A DNA stretch of 64,000 nt from Penelope pileata (GCA_013396635.1 WBMW01005277.1:186491-250490); one strand, 5' to 3'. Shown: positions 11,160 to 24,729, counted from the stretch's first letter. The notes: a model not told the origin generated them from the letters alone. Numbers and translations are program-made.

Positions 11160-13239
11160 TGCTGCTGCTCTGCTTGACCCAGACCACAGGGAGCTGGAGA
11201 TGGGAGCACAGGGAGCAGAAGTCAGGGGTTCCAGCAAAGCAGTGAGCTTGGAGGCACCTGCGCTTGCAGCTGCCTGTGCTGCAGAGGTGGGACAGGAAGA
11301 TCTGCACTCCCAGGACACCCCTGGACTGGGCCACGAGCTGACTGCTCTCCATCCTCCTTCCTGCTCCAGTGTGTATTAAACAGCCTTCAAAATGCACAAA
11401 GTCTGAGCTGCTCAGAGTTCTCCCTTTCCCAGTTCACATTCATCTCATAGCCACCTTCTCCCTACAAACCCAAAGCAGCATCAGGCAGCCAGGCTGCGGC
11501 AGAAGGACAGACCAGCACCCCACAGCCCACCTGCAGCAAACTGGGGCAGCACACAAACCCCAGCAAGCAGCAAGAAGGAGCTTCAAAGCCGTTAAGGTGC
11601 TGCATTTGCAGACGAGCTGGCACGACAGCTCTGCTACCAGACACCAGCCTGGCTCTCCAACCCCCACGGTTATTTATGAACTGTGAGGGCTCGCAGGCTG
11701 CCAGCAGCTCTGCCAGTGGGCACAGGGCAGCATCGGCGAGCACTGGGAGCTGGGTGCACGCTGCAGCCCCGACCTGAGCCCTGCAGCAGCCTCCAGCCCC
11801 ATCCCCTCGCCCCCAGCCTGAGGGTCGGCTCCAGTCTTCAGCCAAGCAACCAGGATGGCTCGATCCCAGCAATCCACATAGCCAAGTCAGAAATAAAAAA
11901 TAATGTTTTCATACTTGGATTTTTCAGGCAGGATTTAGTCATATGCGGACGCTAAGGCTTGGCAGGAGCGCGCTGCCTCCACTCACCTACTGCAGCAAGC
12001 TGCGTGCGACAGCAGAGCCTTGAGGAGGGAAGAAGAGGGACTGCTTGTGATTTATTCCAGGTGAATTCTGATTTAATCCAGGAGCATCCAGGTGATGAGG
12101 AAGGGGTCCCATCCAGCACACAGCCCGGCACGGACTCACACAATGCAAACATCCAAGAGCTCCGCAATGACAAAACTCAGCGGGGACTTTTGCCCCAATC
12201 TACCTAATGGCTACAAAATTCATTATAGGCAGAAAAGCCAAACCCTCTCTGAGCACACTTACTTTAAGGAGGCAGAGTAGCTGAGAGCTAGTCTGTCATA
12301 CTAGAAAAGCAGGTTCCAGCCCAGCTCTGTAAGGGTTGTACAAGCTCTGTTTGCTTTCCCTGCACTGGGGAGCAAAAGCCTCCCCCCGGGAGCCCTGGCC
12401 TCTGCTGCTCAGCTCCAGGGAGCCCAAGAATCACTGACACTACAGGAGAAGCCCATGGCCTTAAATACACTCTGTTGGAGCTCTGAGCAAAGCTTTGGGC
12501 AGCCTGCAGGTTTTCTGTAGGGAGACTGAGTGCAACAGGTATCAGTGCACTTGTGTTCTGAATGCAACTCCTTAATTCTTCCTGCCACGTCAACAGTGAG
12601 GATTGCCACTGTGTGCCACTGCTGCCACATGAAGACAAACCAGAGGGCAGCTCACGATCCCAGCAATGCAACAAGCAAATATTTCGTCCCATTGCAGAAC
12701 AAAACCCTGCAGCACCCACAGGGAGGCTGCTGGCTGTGCAGCATGTTTGGCGAAGATTTTTTTTTTAAGAAAAGGGAAATTTCAAGAAGCTGCGAGGAGT
12801 TAGCACCGCTGTGGTCACGTATCTCAGCCTGCTGGCTCATCCCACCCGCTCCCCAACAGCCCCGGTGTTGTTGGTGAGCCCCGGGTGACAGTTAAGGCAG
12901 GGCAGATGGTAAACAGAGCCTAATCTGGGCTGCCAGAAGACAGGGACAGCACGAGGAGGGGAAGGGGAGAGGGCACCGTCCCCAACATCTCCGCAGAACA
13001 CCAGCCCCAGCACACATCCCCACCTTAGGGCCAGAGGAAAAGTTTTCAGGCACGAGCCCAACGCTTATCTGCTGCTGCCTCCCTCCTCCCACGTTTCTGT
13101 TATTAAACCAACGCTACTTATCTACAAATCCTGCCTCTTAAACCAGCAAAGCCACGCCAGTTCCTGCAGCACTGATGCTTGGCTCCAGCAGGAGCCCCAG
13201 GCACACCAGCAGTCCCCATGCCACCCTGCGACCAATGCA

Positions 13240-13455
13240 GCACCCGTCTGCCCTCCAAGTCCATCTCCTACATGGGTCCCACCACCACCCTCCCCATCTG
13301 TCCTGCAAATGCATCCCCCATGTCGATCCCCATCTGTCTTCCAAATGCATCCCCTATCACTACTGGGTCCCACCACCATGCTGCTCCCCATCTGCCCCCC
13401 ACGTGCATCCCCTATGTGGGTCCCACCACCACGCTCTGCAGCCACCATCCCTTTT
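13240..13455. repeat. degenerate minisatellite (GGGTCCCACCACCA / CCCCATCTG type)
   Basis: CATGGGTCCCACCACCAC, CCCCATCTGTC and AAATGCATCCCC recur three to four times with variable spacing of about 45-65 bp. Copies are diverged, so the array is old. It makes chance open frames on both strands (13122-13448 minus and 13179-13493 plus). Confidence 0.6.
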
Positions 13456-16400
13456 CCCGTAGGTTAAATCACTCCAAGCATCCCACAGGCTGATTTCCTT
13501 TAGGATCCTACAGCAAAACCTTCAAGGGGAAGGGAGTTACTCTGGAGCTGTGCTTCAAAACCAAGCGTGGGATAAAGCTCAGAGGAACACAGAGGAATTC
13601 ACTGAGGCACAGAGCAGCAGCACAAACCCATGAAGCGCTGACCACTGGAGGAGAAGTTCCTCAATGAGGAGCCTCTGTGCCCTGCAGGCAGGCTCCTGCA
13701 GCAGTCACACAGCTGTCCCGGCTTTCAGACAGATAAGGTTCAAATGATTCATTCACTCTAAACCTTTATTTGTTCTTGCTTACCCAGAAGGAGCCAGCAG
13801 CTGCTAATGCTAAACTGGGACAGCTCCCAAGCCCAGACAAAGGCCTGCAAGAACGGCTTTAAGGAGGAACTGATTGTTCAGAAAGCAATCCTAGAAGAGG
13901 GAGTTAGAAAGAGGGAGTGCAGCGCAGCGCAGGAGGAAGAGGAAGCCAGAAAGCACCTAAAAATAAGTTTTAAAAAAAGCAGTCAAGCACAGGACAAAGG
14001 CCTCGCCTGCACGTGACCGTCACCCACAGCGTAGGCAGGATGCGAGCTCGGTACACAACGCTCACTCCCCAGCAACCCCACGTACAGAGCATGCAGCAGA
14101 AGCCAGGGCCAGTGGTTCTCACCCCAAAAAGGCTCAGTTCTGCCACACCACGAACACCCCAAGTGCAGGATGCTGCCTCTGTCTGTGTCCTAACCCCCCC
14201 ATATACACCGTGCCAGACCCACCCCTGGTGGAACCCCTCTAAATCCAGCAGAGCTGGCATCAGGTAGCTTCAAAGAGTTAAAAGAGTTTAAAGGGAGTCT
14301 GGAAAACAAGAGTGCTCCCAAAATGCACTCTAAACAACAGCCAATCCCTGCTGAAGGGCTAAGGAGGGGTCCCCTGGGCTGCCCACCCCTACAGGGCTGC
14401 AGGAAGCTCCTGTGTATGCACAGGGCTGGGAACGGAGCACGGGAGAGGAAAGCAGCAAAGCATCCAGCAGGGACCAAGCAAGGACAGAGCTTCAGCTCAG
14501 CCCCACGCAAGAACCACCCCACGCAGCCTCCAGAAGGATGCTCCCCGTACACCTCCAGCAAACCCATCCCAGGGCAGAATTCAGAGCCCTGCAGGAAAGG
14601 AAAACCCCCCCCAGGGATGGGAGAGGCACTTACAGGACGGGCTGAACATCACCAGCACCGCAGAGAGAGTCAGAGCTGTGCGCTGAGGCTGAGAACATCC
14701 AGCTAGTTCCGCTCCCGGGAAGGCACCGCTCCGCATCCCACATTCACTTCTGCTTCGCTCCCACCACACACGGATCTGGTCATCGGGGCAGCAGCAAGAC
14801 ACAGCAGATAAGGCTGCTTGTAGATGGGCACGATGCAAAAGGGCACTTAATGAACTCCCGTGCACTCAGTCATCCTGTCTGCCTCCTCCGGAACACGCAC
14901 CGACTTACTGCATGCTCCGGTCCGTGCGGATCCCTCTGAGCCCACACGGCTGAGGCCGATGGGTTGGGCACTGCCTGAGCCCTTCCTTCAAAGCTGCCAT
15001 GAAACGCAAACAAAACTTTTGCATGGCACAAGTTTGCTATTCTTTACCCTTCGGTCCTTGAACTCATGACTACTGAGTAAGGCGGCTTGCTCAGCTAACC
15101 AGCAAGCTAAGAATAGAGACCTTGAAGTGAAACCTACTGGGATTGGCAGCTATTTTGAGAGCGCTCAGCCGGCGGGGCGGCGTGACATAAGAGGATATAA
15201 AGAGGAAACTGCACAACAACTCTCACCTCCCCAAGAAAGATTTGGGTAAGCGAAGGTAGAGCCAACCCTGAGTGCTTTTGAGGCAAAACAAACGCCGAGA
15301 TGAGTCCCCACAAAAGCTAACTCTGCACCAACGTGGGCTCCCAAAGCAGGGCTTGCAGCTCCGTGACGCACCCCCAGGAGCAGCTCAGCCCCTTCTCAGT
15401 GCTCCCAAACCCCCAGCAGAGCCCTGCAGCTCTCCAAAAGAACAAGGGCTGTGATCGCATCCGCTCGCCAGATGCACTCAGGAAAGATGTGGTCTCAGTT
15501 AGCAGCCAACGTTAAGATTAATGTAAGGAAATTTAAATGGCAATACTCAGAGTGTATTTGATTTCAAGCCTTAGGTACTTGGAAAACAAAGATCCAAGCT
15601 ACGGTTTCTGGAAGTGAAGCCTGCCACCTGAAACCTCCCGGCACGTCCACCTCTCAGCACGTGCCGGGCTCTGAGCATCAGAACATTCTGATGGTCTGCT
15701 CAGAACTGAGAAATATGGTTTTCTCCAGGTTTTTGGACAGGAAGAAGTCACAAGCGGGGATTGCTGGAGTCTCAGTGCTCAATAAATGAATTCCCCAAGC
15801 TCAGCAGCTTCACCTGTCACAAAGACATCCTCCAAAACCTGCACAGGGCATGGAGACACAGCCTCCGGCCCCAGCTGAGCCTCCATTCTGAGCATCCCCA
15901 GGACAGCAAGGAGCCATGGAGGCCAGGACCAACCCACATGGGTGGCACAAAGGACACTGCAAAGCCTGCAACCAAGCAGGGTAAGGGAAGCAGAACGTGC
16001 TCCCACCCATCCTGGGCTGCCCAGGGAGGGAGCAGGGACACCCTCCTGCCTTACAGCCAGCCTCTCTGCGTGAAATATTCTCACCCCGTAGCCAGCAGGA
16101 GACAATACCGGAAAGCTTGTGGCCTCTTAAGCATTGCTTAAGGCAGCCAGAGCTAGAAGAGAGCAACGGGAGGAAAGAGGAGACTCTGCTCTGGTAGTCG
16201 CACCCCCAGGCTATGCATGGAAACTGCTCTGAAGCCTGAGTGCATCAAACTGCGAGTGAACCTGCAGGATTTACATAAGCCTGGGAGTTTTGGATATGCA
16301 TAAAGGAAGAAATCCAGCAAGCTATCCTGTCTCCAGGCTCGCTGGGAAGTGATGCTCTCCACGTTTTCTGTGCTGCCCAAGGCTTCGCTCTTACGCAAGG

Positions 16401-18020
16401 GCAGCTTTTGAAAAAGCAGCATCAGCAGCAGCACCGCCTTCCCCTCCCTTGCGTAAGAGATTCTCCTTCCGTGAAGGCTTGGTTTGGGGCATTCCTTTAG
16501 GACAGCAAGCTGGTCGGGCTTTTTGATCCTAACTGACCCAGTAAATGCACTGAGCACCCAGGATTGCAGTCAGGGGCAGTGCCACAAGCTGGCAGCAGCC
16601 AGCAGACGTCCCGCTCCAGATTGGCACTGGAGGATGCTCCAGGCAGAGGCACACCCTGCACATTTCTCCATCGGGATCAGTGAGTCTCTCCCGGAGGCCA
16701 GCCTGAGGTGCTCCCTGTTCCCATCTCCCACATCTCCCTCCTCCCGTTCCCCAACGAGAGCACCAGCCCAGCACACGCTGTGCCCACTGCAGCACAGAGA
16801 GGACGCAGCGTGACCACGTGCCAGAGCAGCAGCACTGTTTGTTTTGCTCTGGTGGGAGCAGTGCTTTGCTCCAGCCATGCAACGCAGCCCCAGGAAGAGC
16901 TAATTCACTCTCTGGTGTGTGCTGCTCCTCCTGGGTGCAAACAGCTCATGGGATAGAGCTGGAGCTTTCTGCCTGAGTGGTGGAGTTTGGGGTTGTGGGA
17001 AGGTGCAAGCAGCCAGGCAGCCATCAAAGAAGACTTCAGCCTCGGAGATGTCTCTAATTCCTGCACTGACCATAGCACCATCCACCTCAGTTAGGCTCGA
17101 GCACGGATGGACTGAACTTCCAAGAGGAAGGAGGGTGAGCAGGTACACGTGATGGATGTGTTTATGCATCCAAGCGTGACACAGAGCTGCTGTCCTGCTC
17201 CAGCCCATCCTTGGGCCCAGGAGCTCCGTGGACATCCTCGCTCCAATGCTACCTGCCAAGGAGCAATGTGGCTGCCAGCCTGGCACAGAACTCGTGGCTC
17301 TTTCCTCAACATCCTCAAATATTACCCAACAGGGACTGCAGTGACACATGGCACTCGGACCAACTCCGCCACCTCATTTTGCTGATGAGTTCCTGTGCAT
17401 CACCACCTCCAGCCCCGCTCTGCTGCACCCCAGCACAAATCCCTCCTCCAAGGTGAGCCTCGGAAACTTCCAAAGTCAGCCCAAATGGGCTCTGTTTGCT
17501 ATTTATAGTTTGATGACTGGGACGAAGCCACCCAAGCATACTCACTCCACTTGCTCTGGCTAAACTCAAACCCAGTGACTGAATCCTGCACAGCACAGAG
17601 GCTCAGAGCTGCCGAAACGCAGCCTGGGCTTAGCGTTAGCAACAGCTGCTATATCTGGAAGACTGTTTCAAGGAAAGATGGAGCTCTCCAGGGCAGAGAA
17701 AGAAAACAAATCCTTTGCATACATTCTGCAGGCCAGCGCTGCCCTCCTAAGCATCCTCAGCTCTGTTTAACAAGCCCGAAGTTTTTTCTGCTTTAAGTTA
17801 CCCTAAGCACCAAACTGCACCCTGAATGCTGCCCGATCCGCTGGGAATCCTCACGTCACAAATGCACACAACTGGATTTTCTGCAAGAAAGAAAGCTGCC
17901 CCTACCACGCTGCACCCAGCCCTCACCAGGGGAAGGCAGCTGGGCAATGCAAAATGGGGCGGTCAGACCCAAACCACGCTCACTGCAGGCACCACCAAAG
18001 GAAGAAAAACATCGCAGTGC

Positions 18021-18075
18021 CTTTCTGCAGTATTTTTACTGCGAGCTGCAGGGCTTTCTGCAGTATTTTTAGGGC
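18021..18075 (+). repeat. direct repeat of a 17-bp AT-rich motif
   Basis: TTTCTGCAGTATTTTTA occurs twice about 36 bp apart, each followed by a GC-containing segment. The second copy continues as TATTTTTAGGG, close to a MEF2 core. This is either a small duplication or a paired binding site. Confidence 0.4.
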
Positions 18076-20439
18076 AGCTTGGCAGAGAGCAGGGCTCTCA
18101 AAGCCTGGCTCACAGAGGGCTGCTCAAGCCTGACGCGAGCCCACCCAGCTGCAGCCGGGCTCAGCAGGGCCAGGACACGCTTCCTCGGCCATCACTCATC
18201 AGCCCCATTTCACCAACGACACAAAAGTCAGCAAAGAAGCTGCTAAGAGGAAGCCAGCAAAGCCTGAATCGGAGAAGGATGCATTCTTGCCTTCAGGGAG
18301 CATAGCAAGCTAATGAGACACAGACCTCGGGAAGGACTTGATGCAACAGCTAGCAGCACTGACTCACCTCCCCGTCCCGCACAGCCCTCCCTGTCCCCAT
18401 GCTCTGGATGGAGGGGACAAAGCAGAATGCTGCACAGCTGGAGAAAGGCCAAGAGGTAACCAATCTCATCACAAAAAGTGAAGTCTTGATGCTTGAACCT
18501 TTGACAAACCCCAGCCAGAGCAGGGGGATTCGCACACAGCCCTCCCAGAGCAGGTCATGATGCAGGAGCTGCCCGGTTTCAGAGCACTGCCAGCACTCTT
18601 GTTTGTTTTTTTCTCCTCCCCAAGGTCCCAGCTATTTAATACATGACTGCAGGATCTCCTGGGCTCTCTCAAAGAAAGCACATTTACCATTTTATCCGCT
18701 ACTTGAACAGGAAAAAGCCCTAAAGCCTGATCCACAAAGCCTCCAAACACACAAAGCCTCCTCGCTACTGACATTTTCAGCTCTTCATATTTCTTTGAAC
18801 AGTTTCTAAACTATTTGGGCTTTGCAGAACTGGTTTCAGCCTCCCAAGAATTGTTCTTAAGTGCCCCACAGCGAGAGAACCGTGCCTGGCTTCAGCCCAG
18901 CATCCCAAAGCCATGGGTGCACATCCCCACAGTCACCTGCCCCAAAGCACACCAAGCATCCACTACTGTTTCCCACCCAAAGTTGAGCTCCCAACATCAG
19001 ATAGAGCCTGGGTTTTTATTAGAACCCAAAGCCCAATGAAGTTTGAATATAGAAACCAGGGCCAGAGCTGTGACACTCATGCTCCAGCCACCCCAGACTT
19101 GAGTTCTCCAGCTCTGCCAGAAACACAACGCAAATCCAGACCCACAGCCTCAGGAGGACGCGGAGTTCATCGCTCTGCTTACCCAGAAACAACGCTGCAG
19201 AGCTTCAAAACACCGCTGTTGGGTCAGAGCTGCACCAGACAGCACAGAGCACCCAGCACAGACCAAAGCCGGACACCATCCCCACCCCAGAGACCTTCTG
19301 TCCATGCAGGATGCAGCCAAGAAGTTTAACGAACTGCAGAGAAAGCGCACCTGCACTGCACCTCCATCCTCTTGCCATGCTGCCCAAGACAAGATCACAC
19401 ACCTGCACGGACCAGCCCTAATGTTTTGACGTGTCCCTTCCCAAATGTCACATCAGAAAGGTTTAGGACATGGTAAGGGCAGCTCTAAGCTCATCACCTT
19501 CTCACATGCCCGCGCCCCTGAAGCTTTCAGCCTTGCTGCGAACACTTCTGCTGCCATTTTCACGCTCCCACTTCCTGCTCACATCAGGCAGCCAAGCAGG
19601 AAGGGCTGAAACCCTCCGTGCAAACCAGGAAACGCCGGAGATCCACTGCTGCGATGCACGGGTTGAAGCGTTCTGCAGACACCTGGTCAGAAGTCTCCCA
19701 AAGGGAAAACAGCTTTGCCAGGACTTGAGGCCATCCTCTAGGCTAAAACCAGGGCAAAACCACAGCACAGCCCAAGCCCTGGGGCTCAGAAGGAACAGCT
19801 CTTCCCTCCCACACGCAGCCCAGCTTCCCACTACCACCTTAGCAGCAGCCTCCGACCACCCCAGTGCTCAGCAGAGCTCAAACCCCAGATAATGTTTTCA
19901 CCATGGAAAAAGGTGTGGGCAGCTCTGCTTTTTTGGAGGATGGGAACTGCGAGCAAAGAGCGAACTCTGGACAACTTGCAGGTCCGTGGGCTGCGCCGGG
20001 ATGCAGTGTCCAGAGCTGGGACACTCGGGGTATTGACAGCTTTTTTCCTAGGGCAGCTGCTCCCATCCTTTCTGAACAATGTACTCAGAGAGGAAAAGGA
20101 GATGCTGGATCATTAAACGGGATGCAAACAGACAGAGCTGCTCCCACCCCTTGAAGCCTCACTGCCTGGAAGCAGCAGCAGCCCTGCAGCAGGGAAAGGC
20201 ACTGGGATCCCAATGAAATCCCAACCAACCCCTCCAGCAGGCCCAGCACACACTCCTGGCATCCCTGCAGAGCCAAGGAGCAAGGGGGGTTGGGGGGGGG
20301 CACACAGAGCACCCCCCAGCTCACACCCACACTCTGGGCCTTCACCCCATCTCCCCCACCTGACACCCGCTGGGCTCCCCACTCCAGACACGAGCATCCT
20401 CACATCGTGCTGTGCGGCAACGTCAGGGGGCGAGACCCC

Positions 20440-20604
20440 CAGGAAGCCCTACAGGGGACCCCAACACCCTGGGGCCTGCCCCTAGCACCCCCCAGGCCTG
20501 CAACCCCCAGGTCTACCCCCTAGCACTCCCTAGGACTTGGACCCCAACACCCCCCCAGGGCCTGGCTCCCCCAAGGACCCCCCCAGGGCCTGGCCCCAGG
20601 TCTG
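20440..20604. repeat. C-rich minisatellite at a gap edge
   Basis: C-rich sequence with repeated ACCCCCCCAGGGCCTGGC-type units at about 20550 and 20578 and related CCCCCAGG segments before them. The complementary strand has many runs of three or more G, so it can plausibly form G-quadruplexes, which would explain the sequencing gap that follows. Confidence 0.6.
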
Positions 20605-20874
20605 NNNNNNNNNNNNNNNNNNNNNNNNNNNNNNNNNNNNNNNNNNNNNNNNNNNNNNNNNNNNNNNNNNNNNNNNNNNNNNNNNNNNNNNNNNNNNNNN
20701 NNNNNNNNNNNNNNNNNNNNNNNNNNNNNNNNNNNNNNNNNNNNNNNNNNNNNNNNNNNNNNNNNNNNNNNNNNNNNNNNNNNNNNNNNNNNNNNNNNNN
20801 NNNNNNNNNNNNNNNNNNNNNNNNNNNNNNNNNNNNNNNNNNNNNNNNNNNNNNNNNNNNNNNNNNNNNNNNNN
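20605..20874. other. assembly gap (270 N)
   Basis: A run of 270 N bases, flanked left by the CCCCAGGGCCTGG minisatellite and right by GGGGGGAGAGG. Open frames that cross it are meaningless. Confidence 0.99.
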
Positions 20875-21029
20875 GGGGGGAGAGGAAGAGAGTGGATTTG
20901 GGGACCAAAAAGGGGATTTGGGGTGCAGCACTTTTGAGGTGATTTCACACCGAATTGAGGTTCGCAGCCTCGGGAGTAAGCTGGGGTTCGTACCCTGATC
21001 CAGGTGTGCCCCGCAGCCCCCCAGCATCC

Positions 21030-21232
21030 CCCGAGAGCACCCGCTGCTCCTCCTGCAGCACCCACTGCGTCTTCTGCAGCACCCATTGCTCCTGCAGCAC
21101 CCATTGCAGCACTCATTGCAGCACTCATTGCATCTCCTGCAGCACCCACTGCTCCTGCAACACCCACTGCATCTCCTGCAGCACCCATCGCAGCACCCAC
21201 TGCCCCTGCTGCAGCACCCACAGCTCACAAGT
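21030..21232. repeat. CTGCAGCACCCA minisatellite
   Basis: CTCCTGCAGCACCCACTG and shorter GCAGCACCCATTG or GCAGCACTCATTG units alternate for about 200 bp, so the spacing varies between about 12 and 27 bp. All three plus-strand phases stay open through it and give Ala/Pro/Thr-rich or Cys/Ser/Thr-rich chance peptides. Confidence 0.8.
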
Positions 21233-21239
21233 GCATGGA

Positions 21240-22189
21240 GCTGATGCCAAACAAACAGAAAAGCACCATCTGCTCCTCGAGGAACAGCGATGCAGGGCCC
21301 CGGCCGTAGCCCAACAGGGTGCACAAATCCCTAAAAGTGTTTGCAGGGTGCGGCTGCTCCTCGGGAGCGCAGTGCTGAGCTGTGTTTTGTTTGGCCACGT
21401 GTTCAGTCCCAGCAAACAGATCCCCTGCGATCAGTGAGCATGAGAGCAATGGTGTGACAGCTGAGAAATCCCAGAGAGAGAAAATCTAAGGGCCAGGTTG
21501 GTCTAAGTCCCTAAATGCAGGAACTTAGGAAATGCCTCCTGCAGCAGAGCTCTTTGGTGAGCAGCTCTGCTGTCATTGCAGCTCTGCTGTCACTGCAGCT
21601 TTTTGTCTCGTTTCCCAAACCTGCAGGATGCTGCTTTTTGCTAGAGAGAGCCTGCTGCAATCCCCAGACCTATTTAAAGAGGAAAAACAAGGAACTGCAC
21701 ATTTAACATCTCTTGCAGCTGGACCCTGAGCCTGACTCACTTCATTAAGCTTTGGAAAAGACTCTTCATCGTGCATTTGCTTACAAAATCTGAAATCCAG
21801 TGCAAGCAGCGGCAGAGCAGGGCTGGCTGTGGCCGATTGCTGCCATTTCCTGCCCCCTCCCTTGGGACCCGGTCCCCGCCACCGCCTCCGTCGATTGGAT
21901 GTGATGCATCCGGCTGCAAAAAGCAAGGGTGGCTCCGGAGCTGTACGGGATGTGCAAGCAGGAAAAAGCCACGCGGCTCAGCAGCCTTTTCTTTGCAATT
22001 TATCTTACTCTGTTCAGTGTATTCTCTTTGAAAACTGAGTAATATTAATCCAGGATATTATGCAGATTCGCAGTCTGCCGTAAATTCAAGGAGCGTAACT
22101 GCTCTTTATTTGAAATAGAGCCAAATGCTCCTTCTCAGAGCAGCATTCTCAGGTGCTCTAAGCTCCATATGAATAAATATTCAGTAATG
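21240..22189. other. unique stretch, AT-richer at the right end
   Basis: No gene recognised. The 22000-22190 part is AT-rich for this window and carries TAATATTAATCCAGG followed by ATATTA, and ATGAATAAATATTCA, which could be homeodomain or TAATCC-type sites. Nothing further can be supported. Confidence 0.4.
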
Positions 22190-22470
22190 GGTTGGAACTC
22201 TGATCTTTAAGTTCCTTCCAGTCCAACCATTCCATGGTTCTATGATCTTTAAGGTCCTTTCCAACCCAAGCCATCCTGTGCTTCTATGATCTTGAAGGCC
22301 CCTTCCATCCCAAACCATTCTATAATTCTATGACCTTGAAGGACCCTTCAATCTCAAGCCATTCTATGGTTCTATGATCTTTCAGGACCCTTCCAACCCA
22401 AGCCATTCTATGGTTCTATGATCTTTCAGGACCCTTCCAACCCAAGCCATTCTATGGTTCTATGCTTCTA
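22190..22470 (+). repeat. tandem array of 44-bp CR1 3'-tail units
   Basis: Units begin TTCTATGATCTTTAAGG or TTCTATGATCTTTCAGG at 22238, 22282, 22326, 22370 and 22414, exactly 44 bp apart, with a partial unit before and a terminal TTCTATGC at 22458. The last two full units are identical, so the array is partly homogenised. The body of the source CR1 is not seen immediately to the left. Confidence 0.9.
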
Positions 22471-22672
22471 CATCTCAAACCCAATAAACACTGTATTATT
22501 CTATGTAGAGCAGACCTGGTTCAACAGAAAGCAACACAAACAGCTTGCTCCCCCAGCCAGCTAGTTGGGAAGACCCAAGGCAATATGGTTCTGGCTAGAC
22601 ACCAAAGTTAACCCTGGATCCTCTCCATCCTGGGTGAACCTCCAAGTCACCAAGCTGCCAAGAAAAGGGGCA

Positions 22673-22978
22673 GCAGACATGCTGCAGGGGCTGAGCTACT
22701 GGAAAGGAGCTCTGCAGAGAAGGACCTGGGGGTCCTGGTTGACCAACGGTTGACCATGAGCCGACAGTGTGCCCTCATGGCCAAGAAAGCCAATGGTGTC
22801 CTGGTTGGCCAACAGTTGACCAACAGTTGACCATGAGCCGGCAGTGTGCCCTCATGGCCAAGAAGGCCAATGGTGTCCTGGTTGGCCAACGGTTGACCAA
22901 CAGTTGACCAACAGTTGACCAACAGTTGACCATGAGCCAGAAGCACACTCTCGTGGCCAAGAAGGCCAGGGGCTTCAG
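22673..22978 (+). mobile_element. CR1 ORF2 3' segment with internal 11-bp and higher-order expansion
   Basis: Sense CR1: the segment with AAGGACCTGGGGGTCCTGG leads into GCCAGCAGTGTGCCC-like and CTCATGGCCAAGAAGGCCAA sequence, which is the ORF2 3' end (LGVLVD...QCALMAKKAN type). The QCALMAKKAN segment occurs three times, separated by one to five copies of an 11-bp GTTGACCAACG/A unit. The copy stops near 22978 without a CR1 3' tail, so it is broken at its 3' side. Confidence 0.85.
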
Positions 22979-24729
22979 ATTCCTCCAAAGGCATTCCCAA
23001 ATTTCCTTGCTGACAGCAGGGAGCATCCTGCAGCGGCGGTTATTTGGCGCAGCTCCCTGCGAGAGGACAGCTGCATTTCCAGGAAATCCGAACCGGGGGG
23101 GATTCTCTGACCGCTGAATTGCACTTCTCTTTTCCAAAGAAGAAATCGCTTCAGATGCAGAGCAGAGCCATGCCTCATCCCAGAGCTCGGAGACCTCCAC
23201 GAGGCCGCGGCTCAGCTCTGCACCTCCGGAGGTCAAGTGGTGCAGATGCAGAGAAATAAACACCGAAACGCGGGTGGGCAGCGGCTGGGCTTTTGCTGAG
23301 CTATTTTCTTCGCTTTTACAATACCAGAACAGAATATGGGAAGTTACATATCTAGCATGCATGTGTGCACGCAGGCTGGCACCCGTTGTAAGCCCTGGTT
23401 ATTTTCGGTGCTCTCTGAAGCTGGCTCGAGCTGCAGCTGCTTGCTGTGAACATCACCTTTGGGGCTTTCCCTTTCCCTTTCGTTGATGCCGTTTTTCTCC
23501 TGGATTTTCCTTCCTATTCACTGCCAAATCTCATTTATCTCCATGTTCATTTTGGAAATTCTTGGGAAAAGCCCCTCTGAGAAGATGCTCCAGCAGCACC
23601 CGCTGGTGCTCTGAGCTTTGAGCCCACCCTGGCCTCATCCCACACAGTCTTCAAAGCACATCGACACTCCCTAGAGCCCCACACGACTCCAAAATTGCCA
23701 CGGTGACGTTTTGATGACTGACAGCTCATTCTGAGAACACCCAGCGACATCACAGTGGAAGTCCCAGCAGTCCCCACTCTGCATAAATTTGCATATTACT
23801 CAGTGAAGCCAATGCAAGGTGCGATTTGTTGGGACCTTTCTCTATGCGTTAAGCTGGGCAGCAGGAAAAAGGGCTTTATTCTCCCCTTCTGGCCTTTTTT
23901 CCTGCTCAGTGCCCTAAATTCCCCTAAATCCATCCTTCCCAGAGGCTCAGGAGCAGTGGGATGGCAGCCAGGGCTTGGGCTTCCCAAGCTGGATCCATCT
24001 CTTTGGTCCTGTGCATGGCTCCTGCTTCATGTGGAACTCATGGGAACCTGCCCTGGGCAAGCTGCTGTTTTCCTCTTCCAAAACAGGAGCCCAAAAAGAA
24101 TTTCAGGCATGGGGTTGGTGGAAAAATCAAGAATCTTATTGATCTTTGAAACTGATTTTTTTTTTCCTAGCAAAAGCTGCCTCTGACAGCAAAAGGGTCC
24201 CACCAAGACCTCCTTCCACCCAGGTGCAGGATAATGCCAAAGCCCCAAGCAGAGATATTGGAGCACAGAAGCAGCAGCAGCCCTGCACCATGGGTTAACG
24301 CCAGCCCTTCCACCGAGATTATTTTGGAAGCACGGGCAGTATTTTTAGCCTGGAAAGCAGGCAGCACTTCCCTTTCTGACATCTCTCCTCCCTCTCCCAA
24401 CGAGGCAGGGCTCTCTGTTGCGGCCGGGCAGGGGGATGCACGCAGAGCCTGATGCTGGTTGTGAAAGAACTGTGCTATTTTGATCGGAGGAGCTGAGCAC
24501 ACTTCACCCCCATGCATTTTGCAATCCTCACACAAAGGAGGTGAAGCCACCGTGGACTGCCTGGGCTTATCCCAATCCCTCCCTGCATCCCGCAGTGTCC
24601 TGGAGCTGGGAGGAGATCCTGGGATCTGGGATCCTGGGATGCCCAGGAGGATGCACAATAGTGGGTCCCCACTGCAGCAGAAAAAGTAGTGAGCAGGGAT
24701 GGTACCGTGATTGTTTTAGGAGCTGAGCC

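Larger units (their letters stand above)
11160..20439. other. long unique stretch without a recognised gene
   Basis: Nine kilobases of GC-rich DNA with no recognised CR1 copy and no supported exon. It contains a degenerate minisatellite at 13240-13455, a TATA-like ATATAAAG at 15195-15202, and a duplicated TTTCTGCAGTATTTTTA motif at about 18023 and 18056. Two G-runs, G6 and G9 at 20284-20300, are followed by C-rich sequence leading to the first gap. It could be intronic or intergenic; the sequence does not decide. Confidence 0.5.

Noticed and set aside
10642..11379. 245-codon plus-strand ORF
   Set aside because: It contains a CR1 3' end in frame (IIEWLGLEG) and no recognisable domain.
15195..15251. 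ATATAAAG with a downstream TTGGGTAAGC donor, as a plus-strand promoter and first exon
   Set aside because: With the usual TATA-to-start distance the exon would be only about 20 nt, and nothing else supports a promoter.
20412..21324. ORFs of 131-264 codons across the first gap
   Set aside because: They consist of N translation plus the CAGCACCCA minisatellite.
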